Source: Puccinia triticina | Lineage: Eukaryota > Basidiomycota > Pucciniomycetes > Pucciniales > Pucciniaceae | Length of the DNA stretch: 64,000 bases | Reading direction: 5' to 3' | NCBI RefSeq assembly: GCF_026914185.1 | Contig: NC_070570.1 | Location: forward strand, 1,178,001 to 1,242,000 | In this document: positions 11,476 through 22,946 of the stretch, in pieces | Layout: each line of letters begins with the position of its first letter | Numbering within the stretch: the first letter of the stretch is position 1 | The notes under the pieces: generated by a model | Seen by the model: the letters and a program-made list of their open reading frames with translations, nothing else | The model's database searches: none | What the model was told of the DNA's origin: nothing | Position numbers and translations under genes: made by a program

Positions 11476-13176
11476 TCAAGTGTCCACCTGCATCATGCCC
11501 GTCGATATCACAGCGGGATTTGGAGCTGACCCACTGGGCCCCGCCGGTGGTAGGCCGGTGGAATTTGGCGCTTGGGCGGATGAACTCGTGCCAGTGGTGC
11601 TAGTGTGTCGGAAGCAGATATCTTCTAGGTTTTTTGCGATCGTACTGAGGTCTATTGCTGCTACCGTCGACACAGTCTCCTGCTCATAAGTGCTGAGTTT
11701 CGACCAGTATTCTTTCCTATAGCAATCGAGCGGCAATCCTCGGGTGACTCCAATGATTCCCTTTGTCGGTTTGAAGTTGCGTCGTGAGCGAGGATACATC
11801 TTGGCATGGGTTGCAATCGTTTGGCGGTGCTTTGCCTGGGCTTGGACCATCTTGTTGATGCAGTGGAGGATTGTCGTGAGGTCGTCGCTCCGCCATTCAG
11901 GCACAAGGCTGATCGGGTGGTTATTTGGGCCGCCATCTTCTATGTCAGAGCCGCACTCTTTCTGCTCCACGATGTGTGCCAGCGCGATATTTTTGGGAAA
12001 CAGCTTGTCTACTGCTCCGCATCTGTTTTCCTTGATCTGCGTTTCGCGAGATGATGATTGGTCAATATACAGATTTGCAAGGCCGGGAAAATCTCCTCTC
12101 TGGATCTTGGAGTTACTTACCTTCTTCTTCCAGCGTTGGTATTGTCCCTTCGCCGATTTCTCGCCCTTCATCTGATCGTACACGTCAAGCGGCATATCTT
12201 GATAGTCCCGCAGCTCTCGTGCTTTAGTCTGGAGCCACCGATGGATGATCGCCGGGGCTTCGCCGGCTTGCGCGTCACTGACTTGGGTTGTTCGGCGAAT
12301 CCACTCGACAGCCTTGACAGCTAGTAGCTCAACAACTGCTGAATTCCATCCAGAGCTGTCCCCCGGTCCCTTCGCCCATTCAAAGGTCATCCTACTTATG
12401 CCCGCGAATGCCAGGGACCTTTCGACATCAGCTTGGGTTTGGGGGCTGATTGGCTTGCAGCCTTTGGCTGCACGTTTGACAACAACCGAAGTGAATGGTG
12501 GTGAGACCGCATGGCGCCGTATCTCTTTTTCGGCAGTGGCAACAAAATGGTTGATTTCCGCGGGGCTCTTGCCGGATAGTGCTTCACGAAGTCGATCGAG
12601 CTGGGTTATTATAGCCTGACTTCTCTTTTCAACCCAGTATAGATCAGCTAGTTCTTTTTCAGTAGGAGTTTGGGGGTAATCTTGTGGTTTTTCCGGATAG
12701 CCAAGGAAAAACTTGACAAATCCTTGGATATCCCGCGAATATTTGTTGCAGTGCTTGGTGAGCGCGCCCTTTTCAGCTATTCCTTTCGCACGACGCCCGG
12801 ATCGTCGTTTGCCGTTCATCTCCTCCGCTTCCATCCTTCCTTTCCTAGCATTCTCCACTACAAACTTTGGGTCCAATTGTGAGCTATCGCCGACCTCCAC
12901 TGGTTTATTCTGGGCCTCCCCACGACCACCACCTAAAAAAGAGGCAACAGATCAGCTGACTCGTGCTGTAATTTTAATTGCTGGGTACATTCTCAGATAG
13001 GACCTCGACTTGCCCTCAGCATCGGTGTTCATCGCGGATTGACCCTCCGGATTCGTGGCCCTATCTTTAAACTCGGGGACCAGACGATCAACCAGGGCAG
13101 AGATCCATTGGACGTCTTGATCAGGACTGGGGGGGGGATCACCCTGCTGATCAGCGGGAGTGGTTGGGTTATTCAT
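11476..13176 (-). CDS. Unknown protein encoded next to the Tnp2 transposase
   Basis: The main frame 12900-11476 (474 codons) is open to TGA. It probably joins an upstream exon starting at ATG 13176 (MNNPTTPADQQGD...), because a strong acceptor (CTTTTTTAG, ending at 12937) precedes an in-frame extension. The matching donor near 12990-13060 is not settled. The product is basic and largely alpha-helical in appearance, with a basic N-terminal stretch (NGKRRSGRRAKG) that could be a nuclear signal. The C-terminal 40 residues are Ser/Thr/Pro-rich. No known family recognised. Its position just downstream of the transposase on the same strand is where CACTA elements often carry their second, DNA-binding protein. 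That is positional analogy only. Confidence 0.6.
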
Positions 13177-13666
13177 CTACGAAGTGTGTATGGCAGTAGT
13201 AGGCAGGGCCACCAGAGGCTAGGTCGATGGTGGTGAAGAAGGCCGTGGGATGGATCTGCTTGGGGGGAATGTGTGCCTGTTGTAACTTATAATCCAACCT
13301 GAAAAGATCAGAAACAAAGCTGGGGCCCAATGGGGGAATAAATATGTTGCAACTTAGGCGGAACAATGCAATATCTGGATAATTATAAAGTCAAGACACA
13401 GTTGCAGCCGAGATACAACAGAAGAAGGAAAGAAGTTGGTCTGGGATCGGGTAGCCCTCGGGAGAAGAGGATGACCTCTTGAAGGCGCCCACCCCTTCTA
13501 ATTGTGCCCTCCGCGGCTGGCCAAAAAACCTTCCCCGCAGACGCAACTGCTCCCCTTGATCCCTTTCTACAAGGAGTCTTCGACGAGGCTCTCCCAGCCC
13601 TTCGGGGACCCACACAGGCACAAACAATCATGATTAGGCACTGAGAAAACAACAAACAGAGGCCAT

Positions 13667-16600
13667 TCATGCAAGGTCACTCACCGCGGTACCCAATCCA
13701 ACTGCACTGATTGTCTTTGCGGCAATACCGAATGTTCCCCCTATGTTGCGCGTCATAGCTGCATGCCCAATCACCCGATTTGCCTCGACTACCACAGACG
13801 CATCATGATCGTCCCTGACCAGACGACAGTTGAGATCGGGATAGTCACCGTATGGATCTTCGAGTCTTTGGAGTTCCTTGAATGGGTTCACAATGAACCA
13901 CCTCTGCTGAGGTGTTTGGTCAGATTCAAAGATGTGCTCTATCTGACCAAATCTTTGGTCCTTGCCCAAGTGAAACTCCACCATGCTGTTACCTTCATGA
14001 TGCTCAACTGCCGTGAAGGTCTTGCGGTTGATCTGAAAGCTTCGGAGCACTTCCACCGTGGGATCGAGGTTTTGCATAGCTGGAGTCAACTCAAGTTTGG
14101 CTCGTGTGCCTTCTTTTCCGCAGACCGCACGTTTCCACTTTTGCAACGTAGGCTGATCCAGGGTTAATTTGACCGGTGTTTCTGTATCCTCCTCCACACC
14201 TTCGGAGGAGTGTAACCCCTGTGTGTTGCGGCGAAGCAAACACAAATTTGAGTTGATATGCCACTTGTGCAACAACGTCCTGGGAATATCGTCTGCAAAA
14301 CATCAACAGTACATCAGGACCTGTTCCGCGTAGTAACATCGACAGAAATTTACACGAACCAAGGTGATGATTTGTGGTTAACCTCTGTAACATCCCGTTC
14401 ACCCAGTCCTGCGCCCACGCCGCGGTTGATCGGGGAGGGCCAAACCTCCTGATAACATCGGAGAAGTGCTGGGTAAGATGCAGATGTGGTTTGCTGGTTT
14501 TACCAGGCCATACTTTCTGCAGACAGTTTCGGTAACTCAATATCAAGCTATCGAGCTCTCTGAGATCTCGGACGTGAATGCTTGGAAGAGTCAGGAAATG
14601 GGCAATTTTACCCAGTGTGGAGGTTGATTCTAGCAGGGCCAAGATTTGTTGTTTGCTTTCCGGCGTAGCAGCTTCCCCGAGAGACTTTACCCAGAGCGGA
14701 ATGAGAGCAACAGGATAGTAGACCTTATATAGGATCAACCACTTGGCTGCCTTCAGTGATCCGTGAGTCACAGAGCCCAAATTGTGAGGCACTTGATCAA
14801 TCCACGACGGCAGAACAGTATGTAGGATGGTCCTTCGGACAACATCTAGTTCCTCCGGCAGAAGCTTGGGGTGATCCTTATCTTCAGCCGCTGCGACTGA
14901 GGCGAGAGTCCCCCTTTGCATACCTGTGACAGTGTAGTCACTGCCGGTCTCTTCATCACTGTTGCTCGGATCCTCATCTGGATTCAATTCGTAAAGTGCC
15001 TTCTTCCTTAGGCGCAGCGAATAGGAATGTGTTGATGCCGAATCAGAGCTTTCCCCGGGCCGGGCTCCGGAGGTGCCAGAGGAATCCAAGTGACTAGGAG
15101 GGGGGGCACTCGGACCAGCCTCATGAGGTGCACTTGAACGGCTCTTTTTGGTAGGTCTTTCGGCTCTTGGACTTGCGGTTCCCGAATGATCTAGCTTCCT
15201 CTTCCCTTTTGACTTTCTCGACACACCAAACCGCTCGTTGAAAGGAGGCTCAGTGTAAGATTTACTGTTCTGCCATGCATCGTCTAGCTCTTGCATGGAC
15301 TTGAGTTGTGCCCCCGCTGCGGGCAGAGACAGGAACTGCATGCTGTGGTCTTTCAGATCACCCAGGACCAAAGCATGCATCAGTTCCACCGAGCAGTGTT
15401 GAATGGGTCGCCAGTAGGGCAACTCGTTCAGGACACTCCACCGCGCGCCCTTCTCTTTGGAGAACCGCTTCCTTTCCGTGAAATTTTCCAATTTCTGCCA
15501 CTCGGAGGCGTTTTGGAGGTGAACATCATCCGTCCGACAAAGAAACTTGTCGGGATCCGTCTCATCTATTGCTGATTTTGGTAGCAGACAGAAAGAGCAA
15601 AACAAGGTCGCCGCGTGACTTCCAAATCCGGCAGTCTTACAAAGCGCCGGTAGATCTGCAATGAGCGGGAAAACCGCAACACGGATGGTCCTCCCAACGA
15701 CAGGAAGACTGGCAGACTGCAATGCAACCCCCTTCCAGAATTCCTTCAGCTCATCAACAAGAGGTTGCAAAACGTGGTTGAGTTGCTCCTGTCTAGGTTC
15801 CTTGGGGCCTGGGATAATTCCGAAGAGGAAAATGTTTTCCGGTTTGTATCGATGAGTTGCGGGTAGATTCAGGCAGACTAAAGTGATTGCCCCAACGGTT
15901 GTGTGTTTTCCCAGATTCGAGCTTCCTTCCGGGCCAAACCAATCGAGATATAAACTGAAGACAAGGTTCCCAGAAGTTTGTGTAAATCGTCCAGTGCCGT
16001 CATCTGAGTTGGGAAATTCGCGCCACACACAACCGTGCCAGACATCTTCCATGGGTTGATCTTCCTGCCAGTTGTTTGCCGCCAGACTGAACTCTAACAA
16101 GGCCTCAAAAGAAGGTTCCAGGAGGCGTCGCCGTAACCAAGACTTGAGAGAAACGTAGTTGAATGTTCGAACAGGCGTTTCGTGACTGCTCTGATTGATC
16201 TTGTAAAGCGGCTCGTCACAAGTTGGAGTGAGTTTTTGCGACTCAGCCCACTTGCAATAACCTTGTTTAGGTGACAGGTAACGTTCTGTACATTGTTTAC
16301 CCTTCCCATGTACGGTTGCCATTGGGTACAATTTGAAACAACGTACACAACATACTTGACTGGTCACCTCAGGGTTCAAGCCAAGCCGATGGAATACCGC
16401 CTCCTGCGTCTTTGGGATTTGTCGGACGATTGTGCTCGTGTCAATTTTTTTCCGAAGGGCCGAGCAACACAACGTTTTCACGGGCAGCTTGTAAGAAATC
16501 CACCGCCCCTGCCTTGCTGAGCCTGTTGGAGAATACCGATGACGCCATTTGGATCATCACTTGTTTGCAAAAGGCCTCATCCAGATAGACTAGTGTTGGA

Positions 16601-16927
16601 TTTGGGGTGCCTCCTGAAACAGAAGTCGAGGCCTGCGGAGCACCCTTCAAATGTCCCCAGGTCAGCTGCCCAATCCTCAACGTCAAAGTCTCGGCAATGC
16701 TGATTTGGATTTCTACTCACTAAATCTTGGTTCGAGGGTCCTGAGAAATCTGCTGGTTGAGCCACGGTGCGCCTGGACAGCTCCAGGGCCACTTGCATCT
16801 GGTGCTTGTCAAAAACCCTTTTGGACACGACCCTGCCCGCGACAATGACTCCGTCTTCCTCCTCGTGTTGCATGGTCTTGCACCCGGCGGGTTCACAATG
16901 ACAGACATACTTGGGTGGGTTCACCAT
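13667..16927 (-). CDS. Tnp2-family (CACTA-class) transposase
   Basis: Catalyses cut-and-paste movement by acting on the element's terminal repeats in the nucleus. Four exons keep phase: 16927-16721, 16665-16537, 16487-14360 and 14292-13667, with introns of 55, 49 and 67 bp. The predicted product is 1029 residues. The N terminus has a Cys/His motif (CHCEPAGC) like other rust Tnp2 proteins. The family hallmark FGIIPGPKEP is encoded at about 15795-15824, preceded by the acidic SLYLDWFGPEG block near 15940 and followed by the LIADLPALCKTAGF block with a CSFC pair. The region near 15230-14950 is a Ser/Lys-rich linker. A GTGAGT donor near 13684 could add one more C-terminal exon. There is no stop or frameshift in the exons, so the gene may be functional. 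The small gene at 17668 is divergently oriented. Confidence 0.9.
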
Positions 16928-17667
16928 ACTTTGAATCTATGCTGTGAGTATAGAGGTTTGGAGGGTAAGTAAAATATTTTGACTTGAAAAATATCACAAA
17001 TTAAAGTCACGCCGGACTGGGATGACCACTGCTGTACTCCTAAAACCACAGTTAATACTTCGGCCAATGCATGTGTGGGCTGTGTTGTAGAAGATTGTAC
17101 AACCACCACAAACTGCCTAATAGCCACTCAATATGTGCTGCTATGGCCAGCTCCACGGCCTCCGCAAATCTTCGATTCACAAAGCACCCCTGCCCTTGGT
17201 CCATCATGCCATTGACACACAGCCAAGGCAGCCTATCTGATGACTTGCTGCCTGCCCGGCTTGGCACATGATTGTACTCCTCATGTCTCAACACAAACAC
17301 AATTAAACGTGGGGAGATGAGTTGCACTCGTGTCATCGCAACCTGTCTCCAGGCCAAAACCGCCTTTAACTCCACCAACTCGTCGTTGGCCACTCAACAT
17401 AGTTGAGTCGCGATGACGAGATTCAGGCCCACTCTAGCTACCCCACTTGTCCCGGCATTGAAAAGCTGACCTTGTGGAACCCTTGCCTATCGTGTAAGTG
17501 TGCTGGACCCGTTCTGATAAGGACGTAATAGGGGTTATGGAGCCAGAGGCGTTTATATTCTCCCGCGCACTAGGACCTCGTCCCAACATCAGAGAAAGCT
17601 CATTCTGCCAACACCAATCCATCACCCATCCACCGTGCCTCTCTACTCATCAGATCGAACTCAGGAA
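16928..17667. other. Divergent intergenic region before the transposase
   Basis: About 740 bp separate the transposase start from the plus-strand gene at 17668, and would hold promoters for both. No defined motif was identified. Open frames here (for example 17052-17393 -) lack splice or composition support. Confidence 0.35.
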
Positions 17668-17952
17668 ATGAACAACCCTTCTGTGTTCAATCCTAGTCAG
17701 CTTCAATGGCTTCGAGAGAAGCAGAAACTTGTCAACTCAGAAATGGACCGCGTCAAAAGGGAATCAGCCACCAACGATAACAACTGGACCAATTGGAACC
17801 TTGCTTACCGATTTCAAGGCAAGTTGTACGCAGATGCGCATGGAATGAAGATCCCCCGATGGGCAGTTCCAAATGTGACAGCGACCTGGAACGCAATCAG
17901 GATGCAAGCCGGAAGAGGTATGTGCAGCAGAAGACCCACCTCTTCTCAGTGA
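17668..17952 (+). CDS. Small hypothetical protein
   Basis: From ATG 17668 the frame runs 94 codons. A donor (GAG|GTATGT at 17916) and acceptors at about 17961 or 17991 suggest an intron followed by a few more residues. The protein is polar and helical in appearance (LQWLREKQKLVNSEMDRVKRES), followed by WTNWNLAYRFQGKLYADAHG. Similar in size to a DNA-binding or accessory protein, but no family is recognised. It is transcribed away from the transposase. Confidence 0.45.
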   Translation: MNNPSVFNPSQLQWLREKQKLVNSEMDRVKRESATNDNNWTNWNLAYRFQGKLYADAHGMKIPRWAVPNVTATWNAIRMQAGRGMCSRRPTSSQ

Positions 17953-17991
17953 CTGACAGAATCTTCACCCATCCACTTCCCGCCTCCAGGT

Positions 17992-19086
17992 CCGGTTAAC
18001 TTTGAGACGGTATCTGCCCCTGAGGGAGTGACACCAGGACGCAGTTGAAGTGTCAATGAACATTTGGAACACTAGGGTGGGGGTGAAGTTCTTTTTTTTA
18101 TCCAGAAGCAAAGTCCCGCTTTTCTCACCACTTCAAAATCCCCATACAGTGCACAACTGCAAGCAGTCGATAAATTTGTCAATGGGAACCGGAATTAGCG
18201 TTGGTTGAATAATGACTTCAAGCATAACATGTCACGAACTCCTCATGTCGCTGCTACATGTGCCAACATGGTGTAGTGCTTGCCAAGTTTCATGTTCACA
18301 AGTGATGGAGAGCGAGGCAAATGCATATCTGCAACAGTGTCATGACCAGGAAATTGTATTCTCTATGCTCTCGTGCAGCCGCCTGGCACCCAAGGTGTGC
18401 TACCCGGCAACAAGCGAGCTTGTTGTGGTGCCATCGGCTACTTTGTCCCGCTTGGCCGTTTGCCTAGTCAGCTGTGCAGAAGAGCTTGTCGCAGCACTCC
18501 ACCTGTGTTGTACTTCTCCCCGCCACACAACCTACATACGCATGCCGCACAGCTATCTCAAAACCCAGGCCCATGGGATTGCATTAGCTAAGCTGGCTCC
18601 CCTAAGCGCGCGAGCCAGGTCCAGGTGATGGCGTGCATTGCTGACCGTTGGCCTGATCAGAGGACCTTTTTTCAGATCTGACGATCACTAGCTTCATAAC
18701 ATAACCTCTCTGCTTTGAGCTGACTGATCACAAACGCAGGAACCCAACATCTTAAGACAGGTCAGGCAGGGAAGGGTTGTCGTAACCCAGGAGTCCCAGA
18801 TGCTAGAGGGAGTCCACTGGGCTGGCCGTTTGAGTAACAATTGCCCGACTTCAACAGGACTATGCTGGGTTTCCGGCATGGCTGGGCTGGAGGGCAACTT
18901 GTTCAGCTGGGTCCGGGCTTCCAGCGGTGTCTTCTGAAAGGACTCATGGGCAATGTGGAAGAAACAAGAGGCTGCCGGCCAAGGGACTTCCTCTGTTTCA
19001 ATCTTCAGGTCCAAAAGGCCATAGTAGTTACAGCACAAAAACACAAATGAGCCAACAACAGGTTTCAGGAGCGGTTAACAAGGGCG
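17992..19086. other. Non-coding stretch of the large transposon
   Basis: Short overlapping frames only (for example 18212-18628 +, 18694-19044 -). No splice-consistent gene found. Confidence 0.35.
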
Positions 19087-19124
19087 TGTCCGCCGTCATG
19101 TTTGGCCGAACTGGGCGGTGGACA
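19087..19124. repeat. 38-bp palindrome, copy 5
   Basis: Starts TGTCCGCC, centre GTTTGGCCGAAC, ends GGTGGACA. Inverted arms. Confidence 0.85.
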
Positions 19125-19223
19125 TCTGCCAGGGTGCGACACCTCATCAGCAACGGCATTCACCGGTTGGTTTACATATTGGGCTGTCACAGTTGACAGT
19201 ACGCCCATGGTGGTGTGCCCCTG

Positions 19224-19261
19224 TGTCCACCCTGATGTTCGTCCGGGCGTCAGGGTGGACA
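19224..19261. repeat. 38-bp palindrome, copy 6
   Basis: Starts TGTCCACCCTGATG and ends CGTCAGGGTGGACA. The outer 12 bp of each arm are nearly perfect complements. It lies 219 bp before the ATG of the gene at 19480. Confidence 0.88.
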
Positions 19262-19479
19262 CCGTGGTACCACTCACCAACCAAGCTCTGCATGCCGGCC
19301 GCATGAGGCCAAATCATGACAAACTCCCCCCATTGTGCATATTATGTATGCCTCACCCCTTTCAGTGCTCAAATTGACCACCATCCCTTGTTCCCAACGA
19401 GCTCGCACCTTGCCACAAAAATATGATAAATGCCACCTTCCTTGGGGCGTTCCTGCCTCCATCGAATCACCTGCCCTCA

Positions 19480-20584
19480 ATGCCACCATCCAAGCGCAAC
19501 TTCCTAGACGGCAAGCCCGCGCGTGGAGTTGCTAGATTGAATGCCACGTATTCGACCATCCTCCCAACCTCCAACTCTCCTTGCGCTCGAAGCATGTCCG
19601 CTTTCCTCCGAACTCTCCTGAATTTAGTCACTTCCCCTTCAAAAACACCCTCAGTCAATTGGAAGGCCCATCCGTCCGCCCACAGCTTCCACGTTGGGTC
19701 TAACTTGCCCAACTCCGTCCTTGTCCACGACATAAACCCAATTCCACCTAAAGCTTTACTTACCAAAACTCAGACTGTCCACCCGACTTTTCGCAAGCTC
19801 TTCCATGAGGACCTCTCAAGATCTGAATTCCCCGGTTCTTCTTTTGTCTGGGATCTTCCTTGGGACGGCCACTGGAATCAGCTGTTTGCTCAATTCATCC
19901 TCAAGCACTGGCGCAACGCCTACCACGCAGGGGCATTCAAACAGTTCTTTATTGATCCGGCGGAGGCCACAAGCACATCCATCCAACTTGGTCTTCTGCA
20001 TCGGTGGTTCATCGGTAGACAAGAAGGATTCAGGCTTGGCAAATTTTCTCCAGAAATGAAAACGAAAAAGCGACACTCTGAACACAAGTCCAAGATGCGC
20101 ATGCAGGTATGCCTCCGCACCTACTCAGGGTTATATTTCTATTAACCTCGCATCTGCTTCATTATAGCTTCAGCAACATCGTCAAGAAACCCTTCATACA
20201 CTTCCGGTTCTCCCCGCAGTCAAAAACCTTTTTGACAACATCAAAGCTACCTCTGACACCAAAACGACACCCACCAAGACTCTGGTAAAGGTGCCCCTAC
20301 CTTGGCAATCAGATCAATTTACCGATTTTGCTCAGAAGTTGGATAGGATATACACCCAGAAGAGGATCACCACTAATGGACGGATTTTTGTACATGCGGT
20401 CACCCTCGAGGCTCAAAGACAGCCATCTGGCCCTGCCTCCTCAACCAGCGTCAGAAATGTACCGCGTCACCTCCCGGCCAACTGTTATTCCCCAACATAC
20501 TGGTCCGCACTATCTGAATCGGACATGCAGCTTCTCAATCCACAGGCTCCGGTCGAATGGCCACACTTAGAAACCATTGGGTAA
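19480..20584 (+). CDS. Two-exon gene of unknown family (passenger gene)
   Basis: Exon 1 is 19480-20106 and exon 2 is 20168-20584. The 61-bp intron (GTATGC...ATTATAG) keeps phase and gives a 347-residue product. I chose ATG 19480 (MPPSKRNFLDGKPARG) over the in-frame ATG at 19423 because the extra residues look like leader composition. The central part looks globular and Trp-rich (FVWDLPWDGHWNQLFAQFILKHWRNAY, split here only by description). The segment after it is basic (MKTKKRHSEHKSKMRM), a possible nuclear signal. No family recognised. It converges with the helicase pseudogene on the other strand, whose 3' end is about 150 bp away. Confidence 0.65.
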
Positions 20585-20739
20585 ATTCTGATCACTCCAG
20601 TGAGTTGAATACATACAAATCATTCAAGGAGGTTGGTCATCAACATCTGAGCACATTCGTACTGTTCATTTCCTCCAGTTGGTACGCTCAGCCTGCCCCC
20701 GCACCGCTACTCAGTTCCACCCCTCTGACAGCGAACCAA

Positions 20740-22946
20740 AAACAGGAAAACAAAAAAACTTACAACGCCAACTCCCCTTTCCGCCTCTGTACCTGAAATA
20801 TGTTCATCTCCAAAGTTCCTTGAACATAGTAACAATAAACAAAATCCGGATTCGTCTGGCCCAAGCGGTAGAGTCGGTCGATAGCCTGAAATTCACTCGC
20901 AGGATTCCAGCTTGGTTCCTGCGACCCACATGTATATTAGCTTGGCCCATGTTCAATCCATTCAATTGTTATGTACCATCAGGTACACATTCTGTGCTCA
21001 TCGGAGATCAATTCCTACCCCTGCCGCTCCGAGGGATGCCAGTAAGACATTGCAACTTCCGTCTGACCGAAATCTTTCGAGGTTCTCATCACGTTGTTGG
21101 GGACTCAACTCTCCATTGAGCCAAGCCAGTTGGATTTGATGATTGCTGAGAGCGTGTTCAATGCTGTGAAAAAAGAACTATCAGAGTGTGTTACATTACC
21201 ACTTGTGATGACTGTCCGCTCACATTTGAAGAAATGCCACAAAGTTGGAAAATACTACTGCCTTGGGATGTCGAATTCCGCGGTCTCCTGTTAGGAATGA
21301 TTGCAGACTGTTCACTAGATGGACAATCTTTCCGGAATCCTGCCATCTCCAGGTCGGTTGGAGCAGCATTGTATGTCGGGCGAAGATGGGATGATTACAG
21401 AATTGGCGAATCGTTGCCAGTTGACGGAAGAATTCAGAGGGGTTCCACGGCGTCTTGGAAGTCCTCAGCCTTCCGAAACTCTGGATAAAGCTTTGATGCA
21501 GTTGCTGTGAGACTTCCTCCCATTGGGCACTGTTCTGGACCAGTATGCCGTTTTCAACCTTTTCCGGCAGCGTCAGCACCACAGCCTTTGTTCTCCTCAA
21601 ACAGATTGCTTGCATCAATTTTGTCAGACTGTTAATAGCCTCAGGTTCCCCGGCCGCGATTTTTGGTATCAGGCATCGTTTCCAGATTGGTTCTTGGTCC
21701 CACGGGGTACACTTCAACATTGCTATCAAGCTTTGCAGGTCGGCCAGGCGGTTTTGGAGCGGTGTCCCCGTTAAAAGTAGTATAAACTGCGCCTGCAGTT
21801 GCTGGATGTGATGCGTCCGATGCGAACTTGGATTCCTGATCAGGCTAGAATCATTCCAGGCAATCAGTTTCTCTCCACAGTTGGCAATGAACTTCTTACG
21901 CACTGTGCTTCATCCAGTACAATCCTGAACCAAGACAGATTCTGGGACTGAATTGTGGACTGGTCTTGATTCCCCCTCCCTCCAATCATCTCGTAAGTTG
22001 TCAGAACGACCATTGACGTCTGCAGATCCGTTCTACTTAGCTTCCTCCGGTTGGGTCCATGGAAAACACAAAAAGAAATTGTCGAATCTGAAAAGTGGAT
22101 TTTGATTTCATTCTCCCAATTTGATAGGGTGGCAAGGGGGCAAACAATCAGCGTAGCGGCTGAGTGATTTTCCCAGTCGGCCCAATGAAACTCGGCGGCC
22201 AAATCGCTCGTCAACAGCACGTAAGCTAGAGTTGTCAATGTCTTGCCGAGACCCATGTCATCAGCAAGAATCGATCCTCGGGATTTGCATTCTTGCCAGT
22301 CCCCCAGGTTCACGCGACATCGATGCATGAAGTCACGGAGCCACGCATTAGCAGGGTGATTCCAGAGTGATAATGGGTCAAATGCGGAGGACTCGTTTTT
22401 TCTTACGAAATCGAGTGCATCAAGCTGATGCGGCTTCAACTGGGTTCGGCATTGTCAAAGAGCTCCTTCGGCCCATGCTCTTTGTGCTGTCGCATCATCC
22501 GCTCGCTGGTTGATGACAAGATGTGGAATGTCGAAGAACACAGCTGGGTTGTAGTTCCAGATTGGTATGAGCTGAATCTGTGCTGCTGCAAAAGCTCGTT
22601 GAACCCGGGTGATGTGTTCTTCCCGGCTGAAGACACAACCACGCATCTCGGCCTGGACACCGTTGTTGACCACGAAAGCGCGCAGCTTGATGAGGCCAAT
22701 ATCGGTTGGTGGTATCTCGTTGCAGTTGACGGGAGTAGAGCAAGTCGACACAGGCCCAAGTAAATGACACAGCTGCTCGCTTGCTATCTGGCTCAAATCT
22801 CCTATGTATAGTTTTGGTGCACAGTATACGTGAAATCGGTGTCGACCTCGTTGAAGAAAGCTGGCTTGTGGTACACGACTATGCGAGGCCGGCAGAGATC
22901 CAGATACCGGGGTGATGAACTGGCTGAGACAGAAGGTCCTACTCAT
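20740..22946 (-). pseudogene. SNF2/RAD5-like helicase passenger gene, broken by one in-frame stop
   Basis: SNF2 proteins use ATP hydrolysis to remodel DNA-protein complexes. Walker A reads DDMGLGKT. The DEAH box is restored only by splicing the 59-bp intron 21845-21903, giving DEAHLIRNP. Motif III is LLLTGTPLQN. The C-terminal helicase half follows introns 21164-21223 and 20919-20976, with LLASLGAAGVGIDLR and QAIDRLYRLGQ. Directly after GIDLR the codon at 21000-20998 (minus strand) is TGA, and the same frame then resumes with AQNVYLM and EPSWNP. The defect is a single nonsense change, not wholesale decay. The N-terminal part (from about 22946, MSRTFCLSQF) is in another frame. It joins at about 22430 either through an intron ending CCCAG or through a frameshift. 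The 3' end near 20740 is approximate. Confidence 0.8.
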
